Source: Amanita rubescens
Lineage: Eukaryota; Basidiomycota; Agaricomycetes; Agaricales; Amanitaceae
Direction: 5' to 3'
Length of the DNA: 51,213 nucleotides
Assembly (NCBI GenBank): GCA_015039365.1
Contig: WION01000377.1
Coordinates: forward strand, 1-51,213
Positions 43,398 through 51,213 of the stretch are shown here, piece by piece. A program made the translations under genes and the position numbers. Numbering within the stretch: the first letter of the stretch is position 1; each line of letters opens with the position of its first letter. The notes below the pieces were generated by a model. The model made no database searches. It was given only the letters and a program-made list of their open reading frames with translations, and had not been told where the DNA came from.

Positions 43398-44075
43398 CTA
43401 TGAGGCCGGTTTCGTAACTAACCTAACTCTAAGCGGCACATCCTTGGGAAGTTTTTTCCAGCGTCCTGCTCCACTCACCTGCAAGAGCACTGCTATAGAG
43501 TAAAGTTTGTATGGGCTACCGTAATATTTAATCGGCCCCGAGACCCACGAGGTGGATAAAATATCCTTGGATTCGCCGGAAGCAAACTGAGGCAAAGGGG
43601 AACCCTTCCAGTTCTAGTACAACACAGCGTAAGTTTATCACAGTTCTCAAAGAATCCCGTAGATCACTGACGCTGCCAATCTCTTGTACGGTTGCCCGTG
43701 ACCACTTGGTAGTGCTTAACAGGAGATGCAAGTCCCTCTCCAACGTCACCAGCTTCTGGTTTAACCGGTCCCAAAGCCCCGCGATAGCCTCCTTTTCGAT
43801 TTTCATAATATGGTCTTTCTATTGATTGAGGTACGTGAGAACCATTAGTTTATTATTATAAGAGTAGAATCCCTAACACATATCCAGACGCCATTTATCC
43901 GTTCGAAAAGGTTAGTACGTTCCGGGACGGGAAATGTTGAAAGCGGAACTTTCTGTTCGTGTTGTTCTTGTTGTTCGTGTTGAGAAATATGCAGCTGGCC
44001 GCTTTCAGGAGGAGTAGTAACTGTCGCGAGCGAGGTTCCAAGTACAAAGAAAAGCAGCGTGTACAAGAACAACAT
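43398..44075 (-). CDS. SSP3, small secreted protein of the array
   Basis: 186 aa; exons 43878-44075, 43672-43818 and 43398-43613. Signal MLFLYTLLFFVLGTSLATV as in SSP2; spacer with HEQQEQHEQK; exon 1 ends RINGVWIC; exon 2 begins KDHIMKIEKEAIAGLWDRL and ends TTKWSRATVQEIGS; exon 3 starts NWKGSPLPQFASGESKDILS with TSWVSGP. Exon 2 of SSP2 and SSP3 is exactly 147 bp. Recent tandem duplicate of SSP2, with faster change in the spacer and C-terminus. Confidence 0.78.
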
Positions 44076-44180
44076 GAGGCTCGATGTCCTTTGTAGACGA
44101 TTTATATATGAGTGAGTGAGCCGAATAGCACTATTCAATACACTTACTGTGCTGAACGGACAATATGGAATGTGTGTGAT

Positions 44181-44268
44181 GGAGACCAGCTCAAAGGGAT
44201 ATTATCAGAAATCCTGCGATTTTATACAGGACGCTGTACTACGCCCGAAGGCCCAAGGCCATGAAACC
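44181..44268 (-). promoter_or_regulatory. SSP3 core promoter
   Basis: GGTTTCATGGCC (44257-44268), TATAAAA (44220-44226) and GAGCTGGTCTCC (44181-44192) on the minus strand, 27 bp between the last two. Confidence 0.75.
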
Positions 44269-44458
44269 AACAAGGTACCTCGGCCTAGTAACTTCCGATG
44301 CGTTGCTCGACCGACTTGGTTACCACAAACTCCGCCTCTGTTCCGTGATGCGCTCCGTTGCACTACTGCACAGAGCTTGAACGCGAAGATGTAAGGCAGG
44401 AAGCAACCTCACCTCCGACATTTTGTAATAATTCTTTGCAGCAGATCTATTACACAGG

Positions 44459-45180
44459 CTAATTACAAGCCATAGCCCCATTATGCAAGCAATGTTTCGA
44501 ACTGCCCGAAATTGCATCTTTCTTTTCGTAAAAGTTTTTTATCCAATGCCCCTCATCGGTAGTCCCTTTCCCGGCAATTTTAAGTGTCAAAGGGGAATAG
44601 TACCATCTTTCATCTTGACTCTCCCTGAAGCGCACATTTACAAGATAACCTGTCTTCTTGTCGAGCCTGAGGGTTAACTGATCGTCAGCAAACGCAGGAT
44701 TAAAGGGGGCATCGTGAGGACGATCTTTTAGTCGCTATAAAAAGTCCATCACACGTAAGAGGTCAGAATATTCGGTCGCGATAGACGACTCACTTTGAGG
44801 AGCTCTTCTTCTGCTCGTATCCAACGAGTATGTTGATACAGGAAGTTAGAGTCAGGCTTGAACGCGTGCTCGTCACGGTAAAGCTGTACAGTCCCATCTG
44901 CATTGATATACATAACATTTATAGGAGCAGCTTCATTCCTAGATCTAGTATTTGTAATTGTAGGATCATCCCGATCAACCTGTCATTTTATGTGAGCTTT
45001 CGGGAATAAGGGAGAGCTGCCTTCACTGACAGGTGTGCGCCAGTAACCGACTATCCGACTTTTATCAATGAGTTTCTCCTTCCGAGAAATCGCGACAAAA
45101 GAGCTGGTCTCCGGATAAACAGGAATCGCCAAGGCGAAGGTGCCAAGAAGAAATAAAAGAACCGCATGCAGGAATAACAT
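44459..45180 (-). CDS. SSP4, divergent small secreted protein of the array
   Basis: 203 aa; exons 45031-45180, 44794-44979 and 44459-44734, phase 0 throughout. Signal MLFLHAVLLFLLGTFALAIP; exon 1 ends RIVGYWRTP; exon 2 (186 bp, longer than in SSP2/3) has NEAAPINVMYINADGTVQLY and ends HTRWIRAEEELLK; exon 3 has RLDKKTGYLVNVRFRESQDE. It ends with two extra Cys (SSKHCLHNGAMACN). The exon 2 text aligns better with SSP1 (PAKICMLIQDGMVTTLYD) than with SSP2. No known domain. Confidence 0.75.
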
Positions 45181-45283
45181 GATTAATATCCTAGACGAGT
45201 GTTAATTGGTAGTGCATTCAATGTTGGAGTTGCTTACTAGGTGGACGATGAAAAGGTTTCTGAGTGATAGAGAGAAGTAGAGA

Positions 45284-45366
45284 GAGACCGGCTCTGGGGA
45301 TTAACGAGGGGTCTAGGGCAGTTTTATACGCGATTAGAGATACGACAGAGCTCGCCATGAAACCCG
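45284..45366 (-). promoter_or_regulatory. SSP4 core promoter
   Basis: CGGGTTTCATGGC (45354-45366), TATAAAA (45322-45328) and GAGCCGGTCTC (45284-45294) on the minus strand. Confidence 0.72.
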
Positions 45367-45869
45367 CAAGTAGCCATCGTCGACGGGCAACCGCTAAACA
45401 GCTTCAATGCCCGGCTAACTGCCGCTGACGTGATTTGTCGTCATATTGCGCCTTGTTGAGCAATCGCGTTCTTTTGGCGGCTGCTTAGCGGATCCGGAGA
45501 GATAGGAACAGTGCCGACCGTTGCAAAGACGCGTAGCAAACATGTGGACCGCGTGAGCTGAGAAAGATGGAATTCGTCGCGCTCTAATAACGTTTTCGAA
45601 CCTCACAGCGGCGTCTATATCTCTTTCTGCCGCGGATGAAAGTGGTGGCATTCTCAGTGGCGATGGTTCCGTGTAATTGTGGGAGGTGCAAAGATGTGAC
45701 GACTGTGACTCAGAGGAGTAAGCATTCGTAGTAGTACTATGATCGCGAACCACTCTCGAACACGCCCAGAAGTGATACCTTAAGCTATAGTCGGGGCTTC
45801 AACTGCCAGTATATGAACAAATTTAACCGAAGAGCGTTTTTGTCCAACAGATTATGAATTCAAGCGTGT
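45367..45869. other. Intergenic between SSP4 and SSP5
   Basis: A minus-strand frame of about 110 codons (45415-45753, without ATG at its head; contains AAERDIDAAVRFENVIRARR) is present but matches nothing known. No other feature seen. Confidence 0.3.
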
Positions 45870-46496
45870 TCACATATCGGATCCTGTTTCTAACTCATCG
45901 ACTATCCTAAGTGGCACGTACATAGGGTCTCGTTCACGGCCCTTCAGTTGCACTGTTACTGTGTAATCACGAATATTATTCCCCGAGACCCACGAGGTCT
46001 TTATTTTGTCCCTGGAAAACCGAGGCGAATCAGATACTGATATCGCGACACCCGAGTCGGCGGGGAGACCCTCTAACTTCTATAGAAATGTCCATCACAG
46101 ATTCTCAAATAATCAGGGTAGACCACTGACTTTGATATCTTTCGTTGTCGCCCGTGACCACTCGGTAATGCACAGCATGGTACGGATACCCCGTTCCTCC
46201 CCCGGCGGCCAAATCTCCACAATAGTACCCTGAGTGATTTTCAAAACATGGTTGTAATATTCTTGTTTTCTGTCTTTCTATAGATATAGGCACGTAAGAG
46301 TTGTAGAAATATAAAAGCAGGATTCACTGACACATATCCAAACACCCTCTATCCGTTTGGCCACATTAATCTTTGGTTTCAACTTGTCCAAAATGCCTCT
46401 CCGAGAAACATGAAGCGGTGGTGTTGTCAGGGCAGCAGGAATCGCCGCAACCGAAGTTCCAAGTGCGAAGCAAAGCAGCGCGTATAAGAATAACAT
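45870..46496 (-). CDS. SSP5, small secreted protein of the array
   Basis: 173 aa; exons 46332-46496, 46131-46277 and 45870-46079. Signal MLFLYALLCFALGTSVAAIP; short spacer (HVSRRGILDKLKPKINVAK); exon 1 ends RIEGVWIC; exon 2 (147 bp) begins KDRKQEYYNHVLKITQG and ends TEWSRATTKDIK; exon 3 carries KTSWVSGNNIRDYTVTVQLK. Same plan as SSP2/SSP3, with a third exon of its own. Function unknown. Confidence 0.77.
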
Positions 46497-46588
46497 TCGT
46501 GCTTCACAAATGGGACGGACATGAGTTGATTGATTAGTAACCGATATTTGCGTTACTTACATGGCGGACAGGATGAGATGGGTATGAT

Positions 46589-46633
46589 GGAGACCAGCTC
46601 TGAGGCTTATCCGAAGACCTTGCAGTTTTGTAT
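46589..46633 (-). promoter_or_regulatory. SSP5 core promoter (weakened TATA)
   Basis: GAGCTGGTCTCC at 46589-46600 and, 25 bp upstream, TACAAAA (46626-46632) in place of TATAAAA. The CGGGTTTCATGGC element is not recognisable. Confidence 0.6.
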
Positions 46634-46889
46634 GGCTGCATCTTCAGTTACTTGGATACGCTCCGCTCCACAATGGTCTCATCATCCGTTGTCAGGTTTC
46701 CTCTGCACCGCCCCGCCTGAACTATAAACCAAATTTGAAAGTGATTGAGTGGTTTTCAGACGCCGATAACGAGGCAAGGGCAAGGAGAGTAGTGTGTCGA
46801 TCACGGTATAGTCGTGAGAAGGAGATTCAGTTTCCGTCTTTTTTCTCACCACTCTGTAGGCTATGGCACCCTAGTGGTCATTAAAAGTA

Positions 46890-47619
46890 CTACTTTACTG
46901 CTTTGTCGATTCCTTTGGGTACAGATTTGGGTCCGGGCGTTTCCTTTTTCCATTCCGGGAGCCGGGCCAGGGGCATATAGACCACTGTGATTACCTCTTT
47001 GGAAGCTTTAAAGTTCCCATATTTGGGGTCGAATAGTAAATGCAGGTTTGCCATGTATTTTTTCTTAGCATCATTCCACTCGCCGCCGGATCCCATTAAT
47101 CCGTCTTTGCTTAGAGAGTAAGGCGGATCGGATATTATCATATCATTGGGAAGGTTCAACCCCTAAGAAAATATCATGTGTAAGACGTTTTTCAAATATA
47201 TATAGCACGGTAGGGCACTGACTCTGATATTTCCTACATTTGCCCGCTGCCAGTGGGAATTGGACAGCATACTAAGCAGGTCCCACTCCCTCTTCGGTTC
47301 CGGGAAAATTCGCACAATAATCCCCGATTTGATTTCCAAAATAGTATCATGATATGCCTGTTTTACTTTTTTGTCCTTCTATCGAAATATGTTAGATAAG
47401 TTCATGCGACTCGAAATTATAAGAGCAGTGTTTACTAACACATATCCAGAAACCAGTTATCCGTTCTTCCAATGTCATAGTTCGTGAAGTCAAGGATTCC
47501 GTAGATTGCTTATTCCTCAAGATGCCTCTCAAAGATATACCAGGCGTCTCCTGAGAAATGGGAATTGCCACGACTGACGTGCCGAGTACGAAAAGAAGTA
47601 ACATGTGCAAGAATAACAT
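46890..47619 (-). CDS. SSP6, small secreted protein of the array
   Basis: 202 aa; exons 47440-47619, 47223-47378 and 46890-47162. Signal MLFLHMLLLFVLGTSVVAIP; spacer with SLRGILRNKQSTESLTSR; exon 1 ends RITGFWIC; exon 2 begins KDKKVKQAYHDTILEIKSG and ends SHWQRANVGNIR, so the usual WSRA is WQRA; exon 3 is longer (GLNLPNDMIISDPPYSLSKD, ending lysine-rich PKGIDKAVK). A leader intron precedes the ATG (GTAAGTAACG...TTGCGCAG). Function unknown. Confidence 0.77.
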
Positions 47620-47719
47620 GAGAGTTGATGTCCTGCGCAAACGAACATGAGTAAATCTACGTTGACCGGTGGTGCATTGGCGTTACTTACTGAGTGGGTA
47701 GGATTGGATGGATGTGTGT

Positions 47720-47798
47720 GGAGACCAGCTCTGAGGTTTAGGACCAAAATCTTGCAGTTTTATACGACCGGGCCCAGCGCGGCGGGCCATGATACCCG
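47720..47798 (-). promoter_or_regulatory. SSP6 core promoter
   Basis: CGGGTATCATGGCC (47785-47798), TATAAAA (47758-47764) and GAGCTGGTCTCC (47720-47731) on the minus strand. Confidence 0.75.
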
Positions 47799-47889
47799 AA
47801 AGTTGGATCGACAGCCACGGCTACTGCAAACGAAATGCGGTAGAGTAGTAGAAGATGTTCGGCGCGAGAGGGATGAAGCGGGTTGCAAA

Positions 47890-47948
47890 GGGAGACCAGC
47901 TGAGGCATAACGAAGTAACAACAGCTAGCCATGAAACCCGAAAGTTGA
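47890..47948 (-). promoter_or_regulatory. Second promoter-like block upstream of SSP6 with no gene of its own
   Basis: GGAGACCAGCTGAGG (47891-47905) and GCCATGAAACCCGAAAGTTG (47928-47947) repeat the SSP6 promoter ends about 140 bp further upstream. The TATA box between them is missing and no signal peptide follows. Confidence 0.6.
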
Positions 47949-48223
47949 ATCAGCTCCGATGCAACGCGATGCCTTCTGCAACCCTCGGCTACAGTCTCAC
48001 CTAGTCTCACCTCCGATTCCCGTTCTTCCACGCACTGACCTGATCTTCCACTTGCCCCAGAGCATCCTTGAACAATAGCGGCACACCGACTCGGCTGCAA
48101 TTTAATACGAACAAATCATCCCCCAGATCGTGTTGCGTACCATCATATCATCATCATCTGATGGCGTTGAAACTTGAAGCTTGAAGATAGGTTGGTCGTT
48201 GCATCAATTAGCTTCCCGACCCA

Positions 48224-48490
48224 TCAGCGAATTTCATTTTTGGTGCTATAGAAATTGCGCTTGGAAAGGCTTGGTAGATGGCCACTAACTGTTGTTTCGA
48301 AAGTATTTATCTGTTCAGCGAGGTTCAGCGGGACCTTCGTGTTTCGCTGCGAGAAATATGGGGTGTCGGCCATGATAGGCCATGATGCATACTCCTCGGT
48401 GGATAGCCTGAATCCGAGTTTCATCTCGTTGCGTGCATCTTGAAACGTCATTTCTTCCATGCTTGGCGTGCTAGAATCGGGTATCAGCAT
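48224..48490 (-). other. Unassigned open frame
   Basis: 88 codons with fairly protein-like text (MLIPDSSTPSMEEMTFQDAR, LNLAEQINTFETTVSGHL). No splice partner or domain found. It lies between SSP6 and SSP7 and lacks SSP hallmarks. Confidence 0.25.
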
Positions 48491-48957
48491 TCCGGCCAGA
48501 CTCGTTGATATTATTGCTTCAATGAACGTGAAAGCGGTTTGGCGCGGCTAGTAACGCTAGTTTTTGGCACGCGGCACACCGTATTCTCAGGCTCAAGTAC
48601 TCCTAAGCCGTACTCGTCCTGCTCGTCTGTGCAAGGATATGGAAGATGCGGATAGTAGCGAGTCTTCCTGATCGGGGTCCACCGTTGGGACTCCGAGTGT
48701 TTCGTGTAAGCTTTTGGCTCGCCATTGTCGCCTGTCTGCGCTGTGGCATGTCCTTGAAGCTTTGACGCGTTCAGTTGTCATGCAAGAGTCCAGGCGTGCG
48801 CACACACTTTGCGCTGAATTGATACCACCATCTACTTGATATCAACGACTTCCTTGCATTGCACCCGTTCTTTTCTACTCCTAAACACAAACACTCGACA
48901 AAGAAGTGATACTGGTAAAGTACTTGAAGAACAGTATTTTTGGCTTCAGACTCGTGT

Positions 48958-49569
48958 TCAACCACTGAGTGCCGGGTCAATTCTAAGTAGTATGTGCTTA
49001 CGCTCTCCCCAATCCTTTTTACCTTGAGGTTTCAGCTTTATTTCTAGGCCGAGTTGATGATTAATATTGCCGAGCCTATCACTGAGCAATTGATCCTCGG
49101 GAAACTGGTGCGACTCGGGTTCAGTCATATGGGAAGGAGGACGCTACATGAGATGTAAGACGTCAGGCCTCAGGTTTCAAATCGAAGTAGACAACTGACG
49201 TTAACAATTCGGAAGGGGTTTTGCTTTGCCCGTGACCACACGACATCCGAGTACAATAAGTTCCTTTTATTTTCCGCAGGCAGTGGCGGCCAAAATTCCA
49301 CAATAGCCCCGTTTTCAATTCTCATATAAAAGCCTCGTTTCTATCGAAGTATGTGAGTTTCACGCAAGGTTATAATGGAGGTGATCATTGACCCGGTTTA
49401 TTGATTTCCAGCAGCCATTTATCCGCCCGTTCAGGTCAACGGGACTTTCATCCACAGCCTTCGAGAACCCAATGCCTCTCGGGGAAACATGGGACGCCGC
49501 CGGCGAAACAGGAATCGCCACGACTGACGTGCCGAGTAAAAAGAAAATTAGCGCGTACAAGAATAACAT
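48958..49569 (-). CDS. SSP7, small secreted protein of the array
   Basis: 167 aa; exons 49393-49569, 49200-49340 and 48958-49143, phase 0. Signal MLFLYALIFFLLGTSVVAIP (a second ATG sits directly upstream at 49572); exon 1 ends GRINGCWKSINR; exon 2 has FYMRIENGAIVEFWPPLPAE and VVWSRAKQNPF; exon 3 ends KHILLRIDPALSG, like the LRI end of SSP1. The donor of exon 1 (GTCAAT) is weak. Function unknown. Confidence 0.72.
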
Positions 49570-49748
49570 CATGAGTGGTCTTTCATAGACGAATGTAAGC
49601 AACGCGTCGATCGATCGACATGGAGTTTATATTGTGGTTACTTACTGAGAGTGTTTGAATCAGCACTGAAGTTTAGCAGAGGATATCTTTCGTAGATAAC
49701 GTGATTGGCCGTGAAGTAACAAGTTGGCGTGAATGGGATGCGTATGAC

Positions 49749-49795
49749 GGAGACCAGCTCTGAGTCTTGGCGGGAAACCTCGCGGTTAAGTACAG
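49749..49795 (-). promoter_or_regulatory. SSP7 promoter, TATA eroded
   Basis: GAGCTG GTCTCC is kept at 49749-49760, but the position of the TATA box reads GTACTTAACC. The upstream CGGGTTTCATGGC is at most a weak match near 49811. Confidence 0.5.
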
Positions 49796-49802
49796 CAACC
49801 GG

Positions 49803-50392
49803 GCTAGCACTGGCCCTGGAACCTACATCGAAGTTGCGTTGGCGTTGACATCAATCTGATACATACTGCAATGATGGCCAAGAAACACCTTTTGAAACAG
49901 CTTCGATGTGATGTGATGGCCCTACTTACTGGAGACGGTCGCTCCATGATGCTGTGGCAACAGATTAACTCAACCATTGTCGCGTTTCCATTTTGCCGCG
50001 CACCGCCCGTGATATTCAATTCCTTCCTGCCATTGCCCAGTCCAATACTATATCGCTATCAGACCACGGTATTTTCGAAAGAAAGAAGCTGCGATACGAA
50101 CGAGAACGAGCCTGGGCACCATCGAACGACGTTGAACAATGTTTCCCTGGCGGTGGAATCGGATAGCGTGGCCCGTGTCATTCTGATGTTTAGCGAGCCG
50201 TTTTTCTAGCCCGCAGATTGTGTTCCATGCAACTCATAATTATAGAGCTGTTTTTATATGTATCGCATGTTTCTCAATCGACCCTACGTCCACCGCGATG
50301 ATTAATGTGTCACCAGGATATCTCTTTGGATCGGATTCAAATCTACGAAATGTGGATCACATGTAAGACGTCAAGTTCACAAGACCACCAAC
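49803..50392. other. Intergenic between SSP7 and the degenerate SSP8
   Basis: One plus-strand frame (49871-50209, 112 codons) has no recognisable feature. Nothing else supported. Confidence 0.3.
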
Positions 50393-50724
50393 GTTGACGT
50401 CGACCATACCCATGTGGTTTTTGTCCAATATTTGAATCAAAAGGTCTGTTGGGGAATAGCTCGCAACTCCCGGAGCATCGATGATCATATAAAAGCGTTT
50501 ATTCCCTTTCTATATTGAGTCCACTCAAGTCAAATTTAGCCACTGACCTCAACATATGCTGTCCAGCGCCCCTCTACCTGGCTAATCGCTTCAAGGATCC
50601 GTTCATTCGTGGGTTTCTGGGCAGAGGTATCTGAAGACGGGCTTCGTCCAGAGGGAATCGTCACCGTTGTGACCGACAGCCACGCGGCGGAGTCCGAATA
50701 TACTCCATCCATTCTCTTGTCCAT
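50393..50724 (-). pseudogene. SSP8, degenerate member of the array
   Basis: Exon 1-like 50548-50724 has SVTTVTIPSGRSPSSDTS and ends QVEGRWTAYVE before GTCAGT; the signal peptide is lost (MDKRMDGVYSDSAAW). Exon 2-like 50393-50509 begins KGNKRFYMIIDAPGVASY after a CTATATAG-type acceptor and ends MVDVN before GTTGGT. The WSRA motif is gone, and the likely third exon meets a stop at once. Intron positions match SSP7. Confidence 0.5.
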
Positions 50725-50878
50725 CCAACATCGTTAGCGAGTCCTTCCGTCTCGATGTGATCACGGAGCCGAGCGAGCTAGCCATACGCACACATTCCAG
50801 TCAAGTTGTATCAAATTAACCGTAGCACATACGACCACTCAATATATGCTTCAATATTCTACCATTATAATGGATCAA

Positions 50879-51043
50879 TCATGATGTATGATGCTTCACA
50901 TTCTCGTGGATTTTACTATCATTGTCTCGAATCCGATTTTCAAATTCCATTGCTCGTCTTGAAAACCCGGTCTTGCCGCGGGGAAGAGTCACCGTCGTCA
51001 ATACCAAAAACAGATATAAAATGTAAATGTCAGTTTTTCTCAT
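50879..51043 (-). CDS. Small secreted peptide, possibly a further SSP-like exon
   Basis: 54 codons from ATG at 51043: MRKTDIYILYLFLVLTTVTL is a fair signal peptide, followed by a charged stretch with EFENRIRDNDSKIHE. The position and the ENRI string recall exon 1 of SSP genes, but the GxW motif, splice site and promoter elements are not visible. Low confidence. Confidence 0.25.
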   Translation of the reverse strand: MRKTDIYILYLFLVLTTVTLPRGKTGFSRRAMEFENRIRDNDSKIHENVKHHTS

Positions 51044-51213
51044 CAGAGTCGACTGCTGACAACTGTTACCTTAAGTTGTACCTCAATTCCGCGCTCAGAA
51101 GAGACGAGGGCCAGTCAATCTCTCCGACAAGATGAAATCTTCTTTGTTCCCGTTTCTACTCAAATGAGGTTCGTTACGAGGTGAAATTGTTCACTCACTT
51201 CTCGGCACTTGAA

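Overview
This window is nuclear DNA of a filamentous basidiomycete, most likely an Agaricomycete. Genes are split by many short GT-AG introns, mostly 45-60 bp. The gene content fits: a class V/VII-type chitin synthase with a myosin-like motor, beta'-COP, PP4, an Nrg1-type zinc finger, a Cys-rich single-pass membrane protein of a kind common in mushrooms, an aegerolysin relative and a Crinkler/RHS-type NTPase. Nothing bacterial or viral was recognised. Exon boundaries below come from reading splice signals and protein continuity by hand.

Layout. (1) 1-3.4 kb: two minus-strand housekeeping/regulatory genes, PP4 catalytic subunit (cut by the window edge) and an Nrg1-like repressor. (2) 3.4-9.2 kb: about 5.8 kb with no convincing gene. 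(3) 9.2-19 kb: beta'-COP (minus) and a motor-domain chitin synthase (plus) share a 146-bp divergent promoter holding a 25-bp tandem repeat with TCACGTGA palindromes. The motor half of the chitin synthase is broken by several frameshifts while its catalytic half is intact. (4) 19-33 kb: a duplication-rich accessory zone with dispersed repeats seen two or three times, a membrane protein, a Crinkler/RHS-type protein, a broken N-terminal fragment of an SNF2/BRM remodeller, a frameshifted aegerolysin, a KH protein whose first KH domain lacks its GxxG loop, and a fragment of a secreted-protein gene fused to its promoter. (5) 32.8-39 kb: three ordinary genes (a WW-like multi-pass membrane protein, a conserved hypothetical, a membrane-anchored histidine acid phosphatase). 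(6) 39-51 kb: an array of at least seven related small secreted protein genes, called SSP1-SSP7 here, plus degenerate members.

The most interesting system is the SSP array. The members have diverged strongly in protein sequence but share a signal peptide beginning MLFL, three coding exons joined in phase 0, a 5'UTR intron where checked, and a nearly fixed core promoter: a CGGGTTYCATGGC element in several copies, a TATA box, and a GAGCTGGTCTCC element 25-27 bp further downstream. The same promoter is found 7 kb away fused to a truncated signal-peptide fragment. I recognise no known family for the mature proteins. The layout suggests a co-expressed, fast-evolving secreted family such as effectors or defence proteins, but that role is inference.

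Several otherwise conserved genes carry single-base frameshifts (PP4, beta'-COP, the 21-kb membrane protein, and many in the chitin synthase motor), whereas other long genes have none. Whether these are assembly errors or real lesions cannot be decided from the sequence alone.
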